Origin: Lachnospiraceae bacterium
GTDB taxonomy: Bacteria; Bacillota; Clostridia; Lachnospirales; Lachnospiraceae
Direction of reading: 5' to 3'
NCBI GenBank assembly: GCA_022647575.1
Contig: JALCKY010000005.1
Location: 1-64,000, forward strand
DNA: 64,000 nucleotides
How positions within the stretch are numbered: the first letter of the stretch is position 1; each line of letters starts with the position of its first letter. Position numbers and translations under genes: made by a program. Positions 44,989 through 53,700 of this stretch are shown piece after piece. The notes beneath the pieces were generated by a model that ran no database searches, had not been told where the DNA came from, and saw only the letters and a program-made list of their open reading frames with translations.

Positions 44989-46960
44989 TTTTTATCATCT
45001 CCAGAAATTCATTTTCCGTTATGACCGGGATTCCCAGTTTCCTGGCGGTCCGGTTCTTGGCTGAGCTGCTCATGCTGTCGTTGTTTATGAGATATCCTGT
45101 CTTCTCCGAAACGGACCCGACAACCTTGCCTCCCTTTTCTTCAATCAGGTTCTGAAGTTCTCTCCTGTTTGCGAAATGTTCCAGAGAGCCGGTAATGACG
45201 AAAGTCTTCCCCTCCAGCGGGCGGTCGCCTCCCGTCTCTTCCTTTTCGATCGTAATGACTTCCAGCAGATGCTCCAGCACTTTCTGGTTTTCCTCACTGC
45301 GGAAATAATCAACCAGGGACCCGGCAATGACCGGCCCGATCGATCCGATGGCTGACAGCTCCTCCGCATCCGCCGAACGCAGCGCGCTGAGATCCCCGCG
45401 GTATGTGCGGGACAGCAGCTTCGCATTGGCCAGGCCGACGTTCGGAATCCCGAGTCCGTAAAGCAGGCGGGTCAGATTCGTTTTCGAAGCTTTAGCCAGG
45501 CTTTTCTCAAGGTTTACATAAGATTGTTCACCGAAGCCGTCCATCTCCGTGATTTCTTTCCTGTGCTGCGGGAGGCGGAAGATATCGGCAAACTCATGGA
45601 TGAAGCCGGCGGCGATCATCTTCTCAAGCGTCGCTTCGGAAAGGCCGTCGATGTTCAGGGCATCCCTGCTCACAAAAAGATCGAATCTGCGGATCTTCTT
45701 GGCCTGGCACTCCGGATTCATGCAGTGAAGCGTCAGGACATCCGAACCGCCCTCGGTCCGGTCGCTCTCGCGGATGATCTTTGTCTGGCCGCCGCAGACC
45801 GGACATTTTTCCGGAATCGGAAGATTTCCGCTCTTCGTCAGATCTTCCGCAATCTGCGGAATGATCATGTTCGCCTTATAGACCGTAATCGTGTCGCCGA
45901 TCCCGAGCTTCATTTCCCTAAGGATGCTGATGTTATGCACCGAAGCCCTGCGGACGGTCGTGCCTTCCAGCTCGACCGGATCAAAAACCGCAACCGGGTT
46001 GATCAGGCCCGTGCGCGACGGACTCCATTCAATGCTTCGCAGCGTCGTCTGCGCCAGTTCGTCCTTCCACTTGAAAGCAAAGGCGTTGCGGGGAAACTTG
46101 GCTGTCTGCCCGAGCGACTCTCCGTAGGCAATGTCGTCATAGAGGGCGACAAGCCCATCGGAAGGAAAATCATTATGGACAATCTGTTCCGAAAACCATC
46201 TGACGGCATCGGGAACTTCCGCTGCCGTAACCGTTTTGTATTCCACCACGGTGAAACCCTGCTGCCCAAGCCAGCGGAACTGCTCTTCCCGCGAATTGCG
46301 GAAATCGACTCCGTCCGCCCGGACGAGGGCAAATGCAAAGAAATAGACGCACCTCTGCGCCGTCACTTCCGAATTGAGCTGGCGGACGGATCCGGAGCAG
46401 AGATTGCGCGGATTCTTGTAGCGGGCGCCGACGTCTTCGATCTCGTCATTGATCCGGCTGAAATCGGAATAGCGGATGATGGCTTCCCCGCGCAGGATCA
46501 GCTGTCCCTGATAGGGAATTCTGACCGGAATATTGCGGAAGACTCTGGCGTTGGGTGTCACGACTTCCCCGACGATTCCGTTTCCGCGGGTCACAGCCTT
46601 TGAAAGCGTGCCGTTTTCATAAGTCAGCACGATGGTCAGCCCGTCCATTTTCCAGGACAGAAGGCTTTTATGATCCCCGACGAATTCCGCCAGGACTCCG
46701 ATGTCCTTGGTCTTGTCAAGGGAAAGCATCGGCCTTTCATGGGTTTCCTTCGGCAGTGAATCGCGGATCTCGTAGCCGACATGGGCAGTCGGAGAATCCG
46801 CCAGAACGATGCCTGTACTCTTTTCGAGTCCCTCGAGTTCCGCATAGAGCCTGTCGTATTCCAGGTTGCTCATGATCTCGCGGTCTTCGTTATAATAGGC
46901 ACGTCCCGCCTGATTCAGGATCCCGACCAGTTCTTTCATTCTGTCATTGGCTTCAGGCAT
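44978..46960 (-). CDS. ligA: NAD-dependent DNA ligase
   Basis: It seals nicks in DNA with NAD. The 660-residue protein from MPEANDRMKELVGIL has the nucleotidyltransferase domain with the adenylated Lys104 in SWKMDGLT (classical members have ELKxDG), a zinc finger (CPVCGGQTKI ... LHCMNPECQAKKI), HhH repeats (LYGLGIPNVGLANAKLL; LSAIGSIGPVIAGSLVDYF) and a C-terminal BRCT domain (LEGKTFVITGSLEHFANRRELQ). Start at 46960, with GGAGGGAAACG upstream, overlaps the pseudouridine synthase stop by eight bases. An in-frame ATG at 46993 would overlap more. The motif-I variation suggests a divergent LigA branch. Confidence 0.93.
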   Translation of the reverse strand: MPEANDRMKELVGILNQAGRAYYNEDREIMSNLEYDRLYAELEGLEKSTGIVLADSPTAHVGYEIRDSLPKETHERPMLSLDKTKDIGVLAEFVGDHKSLLSWKMDGLTIVLTYENGTLSKAVTRGNGIVGEVVTPNARVFRNIPVRIPYQGQLILRGEAIIRYSDFSRINDEIEDVGARYKNPRNLCSGSVRQLNSEVTAQRCVYFFAFALVRADGVDFRNSREEQFRWLGQQGFTVVEYKTVTAAEVPDAVRWFSEQIVHNDFPSDGLVALYDDIAYGESLGQTAKFPRNAFAFKWKDELAQTTLRSIEWSPSRTGLINPVAVFDPVELEGTTVRRASVHNISILREMKLGIGDTITVYKANMIIPQIAEDLTKSGNLPIPEKCPVCGGQTKIIRESDRTEGGSDVLTLHCMNPECQAKKIRRFDLFVSRDALNIDGLSEATLEKMIAAGFIHEFADIFRLPQHRKEITEMDGFGEQSYVNLEKSLAKASKTNLTRLLYGLGIPNVGLANAKLLSRTYRGDLSALRSADAEELSAIGSIGPVIAGSLVDYFRSEENQKVLEHLLEVITIEKEETGGDRPLEGKTFVITGSLEHFANRRELQNLIEEKGGKVVGSVSEKTGYLINNDSMSSSAKNRTARKLGIPVITENEFLEMIKNAD

Positions 46961-47762
46961 CCTTTGCGTTTCCCTCCGTGCAGCCTTTTTCAATCAGCGC
47001 CTTGAGTTCCTTCAGTTCTTCATCCGTTACGCTCCGGTGAGCCCCGAGCGGCAGATTTCCGATCTTCAGATTCATGATCCGCACGCGGTTGATCGTCAGT
47101 GTCTTGTATCCCAGGGCTTCGCACATTTTACGGATCTGCCGGTTGAGTCCCTGGGTCAGGACGATGGAGAATTCATTTTCGCCGCGCTTCGTAATCCGGC
47201 ACGGACGCGTCGTAGTCTCCACTTCTGTCTTGGAAGAATCCATGACCTTGATCCGGACGCCCTGCTTCATGGCCTTCAGGAAATCCGGCGTGATCGGTCT
47301 ATCTACGGTGCAGATGTATTCTTTTTCATGATAATTGGCCGCACGCATCATGCGGTTGTTGAGGTCGCCGTCATTGGTCAGAAGAAGCAGCCCCGTGGAA
47401 TCTTTGTCGAGGCGCCCGACGTACGTGACATAGCGTTCCAGTCCGAGGAAAGAGATCACGTTGTTAGGCGTCTTCTGTTCCGCCGTACACACGATTCCCT
47501 TCGGCTTGTTCAGGAGAATGTAAAGTTTCTTCGGATCGGGATTGTCAATCAGATGTCTGTCGACGAGAACATCATCATTTTCCGAAAGACGCATGCCGAT
47601 CAGTTTCTCTCCCGTTTCCGGCAGCATCACGCCGGACCGTACGACGCGCACGCGGCCCATCGCAATCAGGCGGTCGGCTTCACGGCGCGAGCACACTCCC
47701 GCGTCACTGAGGTATTTATTCAGGCGTTTGCCTTTGTTTTCGCTTTTATCGTTCTTTTGCAT
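46953..47762 (-). CDS. rluF: RsuA/RluF-family pseudouridine synthase
   Basis: It converts uridine in rRNA to pseudouridine. The 269-residue protein has an N-terminal S4 RNA-binding domain (KRLNKYLSDAGVCSRREADRLIAMGRVRV) and the catalytic GRLDKDSTGLLLLTNDGDLNNRMM with the nucleophile Asp, then TQGLNRQIRKMCEALGYKT. The latter matches RluF-type enzymes (U2604 of 23S), though RluB or RsuA cannot be excluded. The ATG at 47762 lacks a clear Shine-Dalgarno; a TTG further upstream at 47798 is in frame. The gene overlaps ligA. Confidence 0.88.
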   Translation of the reverse strand: MQKNDKSENKGKRLNKYLSDAGVCSRREADRLIAMGRVRVVRSGVMLPETGEKLIGMRLSENDDVLVDRHLIDNPDPKKLYILLNKPKGIVCTAEQKTPNNVISFLGLERYVTYVGRLDKDSTGLLLLTNDGDLNNRMMRAANYHEKEYICTVDRPITPDFLKAMKQGVRIKVMDSSKTEVETTTRPCRITKRGENEFSIVLTQGLNRQIRKMCEALGYKTLTINRVRIMNLKIGNLPLGAHRSVTDEELKELKALIEKGCTEGNAKDA

Positions 47763-47805
47763 GAGCAATATAGTAACATGAATGGAGCCCGAAATCAAAC
47801 CGTGT

Positions 47806-47811
47806 TATAAT
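47806..47811 (+). promoter_or_regulatory. Extended -10 promoter of the DUF2804 gene
   Basis: TGT-TATAAT, 34 bases before the ATG at 47845, in the divergent space with the pseudouridine synthase gene. -35 not evident. Confidence 0.55.
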
Positions 47812-47844
47812 GAGTTTCAGGAAATTTTACCGGGAGGCGATGTC

Positions 47845-48888
47845 ATGAAAGATGAACATGAAGTGACTAAGCGTCAGGATCTTCTCAGCAGAGGCGGCAC
47901 CGTCAGCGAACCCGGCTGGGCGCGTTCCCTGGTATGGAAATATGACCGCAGCGCCGTCCGTGCGCTTCCGATCCGGATCAAGGAATGGGACTATTACCTG
48001 GTCCGCTGCAGGAAAGGCGCCTTCGCCGTCACGATTTCCGATCTGGGCTATCTCGGCATGCTCTCCGCCTCCTTCATCGATCTGGAAAATGTCACCGAAC
48101 ATACGGAAACCGTAACGGAGCTCCTGCCCCGCGGGAAATACGGTCTGGGCACCGATTCCTCCGATGTTTCCGCCGAAGCGCGCACTTCCCGTGTCCATAT
48201 CCGCTACAGTCAGGATAAAGGCCGCCGCAGGATCCAGTGCTTCTGGCATGACTTCGAAGGCGGCTATGATCTGAAGGCGGATCTCGTCCTTTCGCAGCCG
48301 CCCATGGATACGATGGCCATAGCCACGCCGTGGAAGGATCATCCGAAGTGCTTCTATTATAACCAGAAGATCATGAACATGCCGGCACAGGGTTCTGTCA
48401 TCCTGGGAAAGAAGAAACTGGAATTTTCCCCGGATACGGATTTCGGTATCCTGGACTGGGGCCGCGGAGTCTGGACGTACGACAATGTCTGGTACTGGGG
48501 AACCGGATCCGCCCTCGTCGAAGGGAAGCCGCTCGGCATGAACCTCGGATACGGCTTTTCGGACCGCTCCTGCGCTTCCGAGAACATCTTCATTTACGAA
48601 GGCCGTGCGGAAAAACTCGGCGAAGCCGCCATTGACATCCCGAAAACCGCGGACGGAAAAGACTTTGACTATCTCGGGAAATGGAACATTTCCTCTAAGG
48701 ACGGAAAGCTTTCCGCCGTCTTCACCCCTCTGCTCGACCGGAAGGCCAGGACCGACGTCCTTGTCATCGTCAGCGACCAGCATCAGGTTTTCGGTGTCTT
48801 GAACGGTTCCCTGAAAATGGACAGCGGGAAAGTTCTGCAGCTGAAGGATTATCCCTGTGCGATTGAAAGGGTTCACAACCGATACTGA
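47845..48888 (+). CDS. DUF2804 family protein
   Basis: The 347-residue protein, with no signal peptide or membrane helix, has the DUF2804 pattern: LPIRIKEWDYYLVRCRKGAFAVTISDLGYLG, CFWHDFEGGYDLKADLVL, PKCFYYNQKIMNMPAQGSV, then DWGRGVWTYDNVWYWGTGSA and LNLGYGF. The fold resembles lipocalin-like or AttH proteins. Function unknown. The start at 47845 (MKDEHEV) has GGGAGG upstream; an earlier ATG at 47782 lies before the -10 element and is not used. Confidence 0.82.
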   Translation: MKDEHEVTKRQDLLSRGGTVSEPGWARSLVWKYDRSAVRALPIRIKEWDYYLVRCRKGAFAVTISDLGYLGMLSASFIDLENVTEHTETVTELLPRGKYGLGTDSSDVSAEARTSRVHIRYSQDKGRRRIQCFWHDFEGGYDLKADLVLSQPPMDTMAIATPWKDHPKCFYYNQKIMNMPAQGSVILGKKKLEFSPDTDFGILDWGRGVWTYDNVWYWGTGSALVEGKPLGMNLGYGFSDRSCASENIFIYEGRAEKLGEAAIDIPKTADGKDFDYLGKWNISSKDGKLSAVFTPLLDRKARTDVLVIVSDQHQVFGVLNGSLKMDSGKVLQLKDYPCAIERVHNRY

Positions 48889-48914
48889 GTCCTTCTACCA
48901 CATCTTGTGCTTCT

Positions 48915-48950
48915 GCAAAAGGCCTCTGTACAAGAGGTCTTTTTTTCTTT
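48915..48950 (+). terminator. DUF2804 gene terminator
   Basis: AAAGGCCTCT-GTACA-AGAGGTCTTT stem (one G-U pair) with a long T-run on the plus strand. Confidence 0.85.
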
Positions 48951-48970
48951 TTTTTTAATCTCCCGGCTTC

Positions 48971-48998
48971 TTGAATTTACATAATACTGTGCTATTAT
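48971..48998 (+). promoter_or_regulatory. Deacetylase promoter
   Basis: TTGAAT, 16-base spacer, TATTAT, 22 bases before the ATG at 49021. The spacer and -10 lie inside a palindrome. Confidence 0.65.
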
Positions 48999-49003
48999 GT
49001 AAA
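48976..49003. promoter_or_regulatory. Palindromic operator candidate over the deacetylase promoter
   Basis: TTTACATAATA, six bases (CTGTGC), TATTATGTAAA: perfect 11-bp arms covering the -10 and spacer. That placement fits a repressor site. The cognate factor is not in the window. Confidence 0.6.
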
Positions 49004-49020
49004 CACAAAAGGAGCGCATC

Positions 49021-50646
49021 ATGAATAAAAAACAGCGCAGGCGGAGACGCAGAAGCACCGCCTTATGGATAATCTGCATCATTGCCGCGGTATGCCTCAC
49101 TTCCTACTTTGCCATCAATTCGGGAATCAGTGCAGGCTCCAGAAGCGCGCAGGACTCTGTCCCTTCCAACGGACCGGATTCCTCTGCGGCGGACAAGTCT
49201 CAAGAAGCAGCCGCTTCTTCCCAGGAAACAGAAAGTTCCGATACGGCGCATTCTGACCGGAACAGCGATGCCGCTGAAATCACTTACCCTTGCTGGCTCG
49301 TGGACGAAAACGGCTGGCGCTACCAGACATCTGCCGGCTCTTATGCAGCTGAAACATGGATGAGAATCGAAGGAACCGATTACTATTTCACGGCTGCCGG
49401 CTATATGGCTTCCGGACCCCAGACAATCCGTGACGAAAAATACTTCTTTTCCCCGACCGGGATTTATCAGACAGGATGGCATACCGATACGGACGGTTCC
49501 GTCTATCATCTTTCGGAAACAGGATCTGCCGATACCGGCTGGTTCACGGATACGGACGGAAAGACTTTCCACTTCTCGGAAGACGGAATCCTTCAGACCG
49601 GCTGGATCGATGACGGGGGACATTTCTATCTCAATGCTGACGGAACAAAAGCAACCGGATGGCTGACCATTGATTCCACGGTCTATTATCTGGGAGATGA
49701 CGGCAGGATGCAGACCGGATGGATTGATACGGCCGACGGACATTATTATCTGAATTCCGACGGCGTGCGGCTGAGCGGACTGCAGACCATCGACGGCTCG
49801 GTTTACTATCTGGGGGACGATGGAAAAATGACGACCGGCTGGGTCACCATCGATTCCATGAAATATTACTTTGATGAAAACGGAACACGCCATACGGGAT
49901 GGCTCGAACCCGGCGACGGAAACCGCTACTATTTCAATCAGGACGGAATGATGCGCGTCGGATGGATCAGCATCGACGGCACCTCCTGCTATTTCACGAG
50001 CGACGGTGTGTATGATCCGAATGCGCAGCTGACGACCGTCCCGAGCGGACCGATGGTGGCACTGACTTTCGACGACGGCCCCGGAATCTACACAGACCGT
50101 CTGCTCGATATTCTCCAGAAGAACAATGCTAAGGCCACGTTCTTCATGATCGGGGAACAGGTCGGCAGCTTCCCTTCCCAGATTCAGAGGGAAAAAGCCC
50201 TGGGCATGCAGATCGGCAACCATACCTGGGATCATAAGACGCTCACGCATCTTGACGCGGCTTCAATCCAGAACGAATTTCTTTCCGTCAACAATGCCCT
50301 GAAGGGGATCATCGGCGACGGTGCTTCTCTTCTGCGTCCGCCGGGCGGCGGCTACAATGACCTCGTCAAGGCCAACAGTCTCGGCTATCCGCTGATTACC
50401 TGGTCGATCGATACGCTGGACTGGAAAACCAAGAATGCCCAGACGACCTACGATACGATCTTAAGCCAGGTGAAGGACGGTGACATCATCCTGATGCACG
50501 AGATCTACTCTCCTTCCGTTGACGCGGCAGAGAAGGTCATTCCGGAGCTGATCAAGAGAGGCTACCAGCTGGTAACCGTCAGTGAAATGGCCCAGGCAAA
50601 GGGTGTCAGCCTGGAACCGGGCACAGTCTATTCCAGAATCGGATAA
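49021..50646 (+). CDS. Cell-wall-binding polysaccharide deacetylase
   Basis: A 541-residue exported protein: short basic start, one membrane helix (about 13-33), a Ser-rich linker, about 12 Trp/Gly/Tyr-type repeats (GWxxxDGxxYYLxxDGxxxTGW, as in choline- or glucan-binding repeats) over residues 95-335, and a C-terminal NodB-like deacetylase (MVALTFDDGPGIYTDRLLDIL; GNHTWDHKTLTHL; RPPGGGYND; WSIDTLDW; DIILMHE). The Asp and two His metal ligands are in place. It probably deacetylates peptidoglycan or another surface glycan. RBS AAGGAGCG. Confidence 0.92.
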   Translation: MNKKQRRRRRRSTALWIICIIAAVCLTSYFAINSGISAGSRSAQDSVPSNGPDSSAADKSQEAAASSQETESSDTAHSDRNSDAAEITYPCWLVDENGWRYQTSAGSYAAETWMRIEGTDYYFTAAGYMASGPQTIRDEKYFFSPTGIYQTGWHTDTDGSVYHLSETGSADTGWFTDTDGKTFHFSEDGILQTGWIDDGGHFYLNADGTKATGWLTIDSTVYYLGDDGRMQTGWIDTADGHYYLNSDGVRLSGLQTIDGSVYYLGDDGKMTTGWVTIDSMKYYFDENGTRHTGWLEPGDGNRYYFNQDGMMRVGWISIDGTSCYFTSDGVYDPNAQLTTVPSGPMVALTFDDGPGIYTDRLLDILQKNNAKATFFMIGEQVGSFPSQIQREKALGMQIGNHTWDHKTLTHLDAASIQNEFLSVNNALKGIIGDGASLLRPPGGGYNDLVKANSLGYPLITWSIDTLDWKTKNAQTTYDTILSQVKDGDIILMHEIYSPSVDAAEKVIPELIKRGYQLVTVSEMAQAKGVSLEPGTVYSRIG

Positions 50647-50659
50647 CGAACACAAAAAT

Positions 50660-50699
50660 ACGGCCGCACGGGAATTCCTTTTCCCGGGCGGCCGTTTTC
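50660..50699 (+). terminator. Deacetylase terminator
   Basis: ACGGCCGC(A)CGGG / CCCG(G)GCGGCCGT stem with a TTTTCTG tail, 14 bases beyond the stop. Confidence 0.8.
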
Positions 50700-50702
50700 T
50701 GT

Positions 50703-50757
50703 CTGTCTCATTTCATTCATTTCATTCCGTTCATTTATTTTATTCCGTTCATTCAGT
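50703..50757. repeat. Short AT-rich tandem units before the lectin/DUF5722 stop
   Basis: Imperfect units of TCATTTCATT and TTTATTCCGTTCATT between the deacetylase terminator and the 3' end of the lectin gene. No coding signal. Confidence 0.5.
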
Positions 50758-53700
50758 GGACAAACGATGCCGGCGTGTATCCCGGTATCAGCGACTCCCA
50801 TGTCGAGCCCGGGCTGATGACGACGCAGTACGCTGTCTGAACCCATGCATTATTCTTCCAGTCCATTTCATGGAAAACCGCATAGGCCGGCTTATGCGAC
50901 CCGTCGGAATTGCAGAGGCCGAGGTACCATCCGCCTGCCATTTCATTGGCATCATCCTTCAGCTGATGGACAATGAAATTATCGATATACGGATTCGTTT
51001 CCGCAATGTAGTAGCCGTAGGCAATGGCTGCAGCCTGCTCAGCCTGAAGGTCCTTCCCTTCTGTCGGATAATAGGAACTGAAGCCGCATTCCGAAAGGAT
51101 GATGTGATGGTCGCTTCCGTATTGGCGTACGTAATCGGTCAGTACCTGGATGTTCGACATGGTGATGATCTGCGTCGAAGAATCATCGGTAACAGCAACT
51201 GTCCTGTTCCAGAAGCGGCTGTCCTGCTCCGGTGCGCAGTACGGATGGAAGGCAAGGTCCCAGCTGATAGTTCCTTCGCTGCTCAGCATGGAATTTACTC
51301 CGTCCAGGATATCCTTCGCCGTATAGTAGCTGCTGCCGCGGCTCGTAGTATTCCAGACATGATCCAGGGACGTATAGACCCGTACGTTATTCCAGACGCT
51401 CTTCATGGCAGTATAGGCCATGCGGTAGACGTCCGCATACTGCTGAATGTACTGATCCTCGGAAATGCCTCCGCACCAGTTCCAGTTTACGGGATTGTCG
51501 ACCTCATTTCCGATGACCCAGTTTCCGATCTGGCAGTCCGGATCCGAGAATGCATCTGCAAGGCAGGCGAACAGGGCTTCCAGTTTTTTCCTGGGACCTG
51601 CTTCCGTCGCGTTCATTCCGGCCAGTGTCGCGCCCTGTGATGCCGCATCGCGTCCTGTCGGCGTTATGTACTGCGCATATTCACTGGATGCACCGACTGA
51701 CTGCATGTAGATGACGCCGGTGACTTCCACCCCTGCTGCCGTAAGCTTCTTCACATGATCGATATAGACATCCAGGGAACTGTTGAAGGAATAAGTAACG
51801 CCTTCATACGTATAGTCATAGCCGCTTCCGGAAACCCAGTTCAGCACCGGCATATTCTCCGCCACATGGCTGGCCCCGAGGGAAATCGCTTCATCGATAT
51901 TTCCCCATCTGCTGGTGGCAAGACCTTTCTTGTTGTAGCCTTTCACTCTCGCCGTCGTCTTGGAAGCACAGGCATCCGGATTCTGGATATAATAGCCGTT
52001 GCTGGTTACATGATAAAGTCCGTCTTTCAGGACTGCGGTATAGAACCGGTCCTGCAGGCGGCTGTCCGCACTGTCCTTATTGAGCGAAGCCGTCAGCGTG
52101 AAAGAGCTTCCCGCCGATGCGGATGCTGCCGGCTGGCAGTCCTGCAGCGTCTTTACAGTGGCCGGAATCGCGAAAAGATAGACTTTCCCGTCGTCACTGT
52201 CCGGAAGCACTCCGCTACCGCTGACCTGTACGGTATCAGAGGAAATCAGTGTGCATGAATTCACCTGCTCGGAAGACAGGTACCACTTCTGCGCATCGCT
52301 TCCATTTGACTGATAAGTCTGGATGTTGGTCCTGTAGGCTGTGGAAGCTCCGTTGACATCCAGCACGTAATTTTTGTCCAGCATGGAGTGAATCGTGTAG
52401 CTGCCGTCGATGTTGTCCGTAACAGACCACTGCTGGGCAGCCGATCCGTTGTATTCATACTGCTGGACATTGGCCCCGTTGCCGATCTGGCCGTTCGTCA
52501 CGTCCAGCACCTGGTTCGTTCCCTCATGATAGATGACGTAGACATCGCCCGAAACGTGCACGAAATTAAACTGCTGTGCAGCCGTACGGTTATCATCATA
52601 GAGCTGGATGTTCGCGCCGCTGGAGGAAGAGCCTCCCGCCACATCCGCGACACGGTCCGTGTTCAGGACCGACCGCAGGCTGTAGGTGCCGTTCAGGTCA
52701 TTCTGGGTCCGTTCCTTCAGGGTGAACCGCTGTCCGGCAGAGCCTGTTCCGCTCTCCAGGTCGACATTTGCAAAATTAGTAGAAGATGCCCCATTTACCG
52801 TCAGCGCCATATCCGACTTCAGTGCCGAGAAAAACGTGCAGGTTCCGTCGGCATTGATGACCGCTCTCCATTGCTGGGCAGGCGTCCCGTTGTCGGTATA
52901 GAGCTGGATGTTCGTTCCTTCCGTACTTTTTCCCGAATCGCAGTCCAGGACCTTTCCGGAATCGCTGTTGACGATTTTATAAAGTCCGGATCCGGTGCTG
53001 ATCAGCTGGAAATCCTGCGCGGAAGTATGGTTCATCGAATAAAGCTGGATATTGGCGTGGTCCGCCGTGCTTCCGCCGGCAATGTCCAGACATTTCCCGG
53101 TCGCACACTGAGGGCTGAACAGGCTTTTTTCCGTCGAAACATTCTGGCTGACTTCTTCAAAAGTGAACTTCTGGGCTCCCGTTCCGTTGGAAGTCCAGGT
53201 CTGGATATTGGTCCCGCTGCTGTAAATGGCGCCGGCGATATCCATAACTTTTCCGCTTTTCACAGACACGAACGTATAGGATCCGTCGCTGTTCGCCTGA
53301 AGCTCCCATGACTGGGCCTCCGTTCCGTTCGGCTGATACTGCTGGATATTCGCTCCGTCAGCCGTACTCCCGCCGGCAACATCCATCACCTTCCCGCTGT
53401 TGAGGGAAATGAAGACGTATCCGGATCCGCTGCGCTTTGCCACCCATTTCTGGGCGTTTGTCGCATTGTAGTTGTAAAGCTGTACATTTCCCATATTTGC
53501 AAATGAGGCTCCGCTGACATCCAGCACAAAGGATGACTGCGCATACGAATGAATGACATAGACCGATCCATCCGCCAGCGGCGTTGCCGAAGCTCCGAGA
53601 AGTTCGCCGGCATCCGATGCATCTGCCGTCTGCTGAGAGCCGTCCGCCGTGCTGCCGTAATCCGTCAGTGCATGAATTCTCAGATTTCCGTCACCGGAGA

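Noticed and set aside
52250-53560. Repeated DNA pattern about 130-145 bases long
   Set aside because: It reflects ricin-type protein repeats in the coding strand, not a DNA element.
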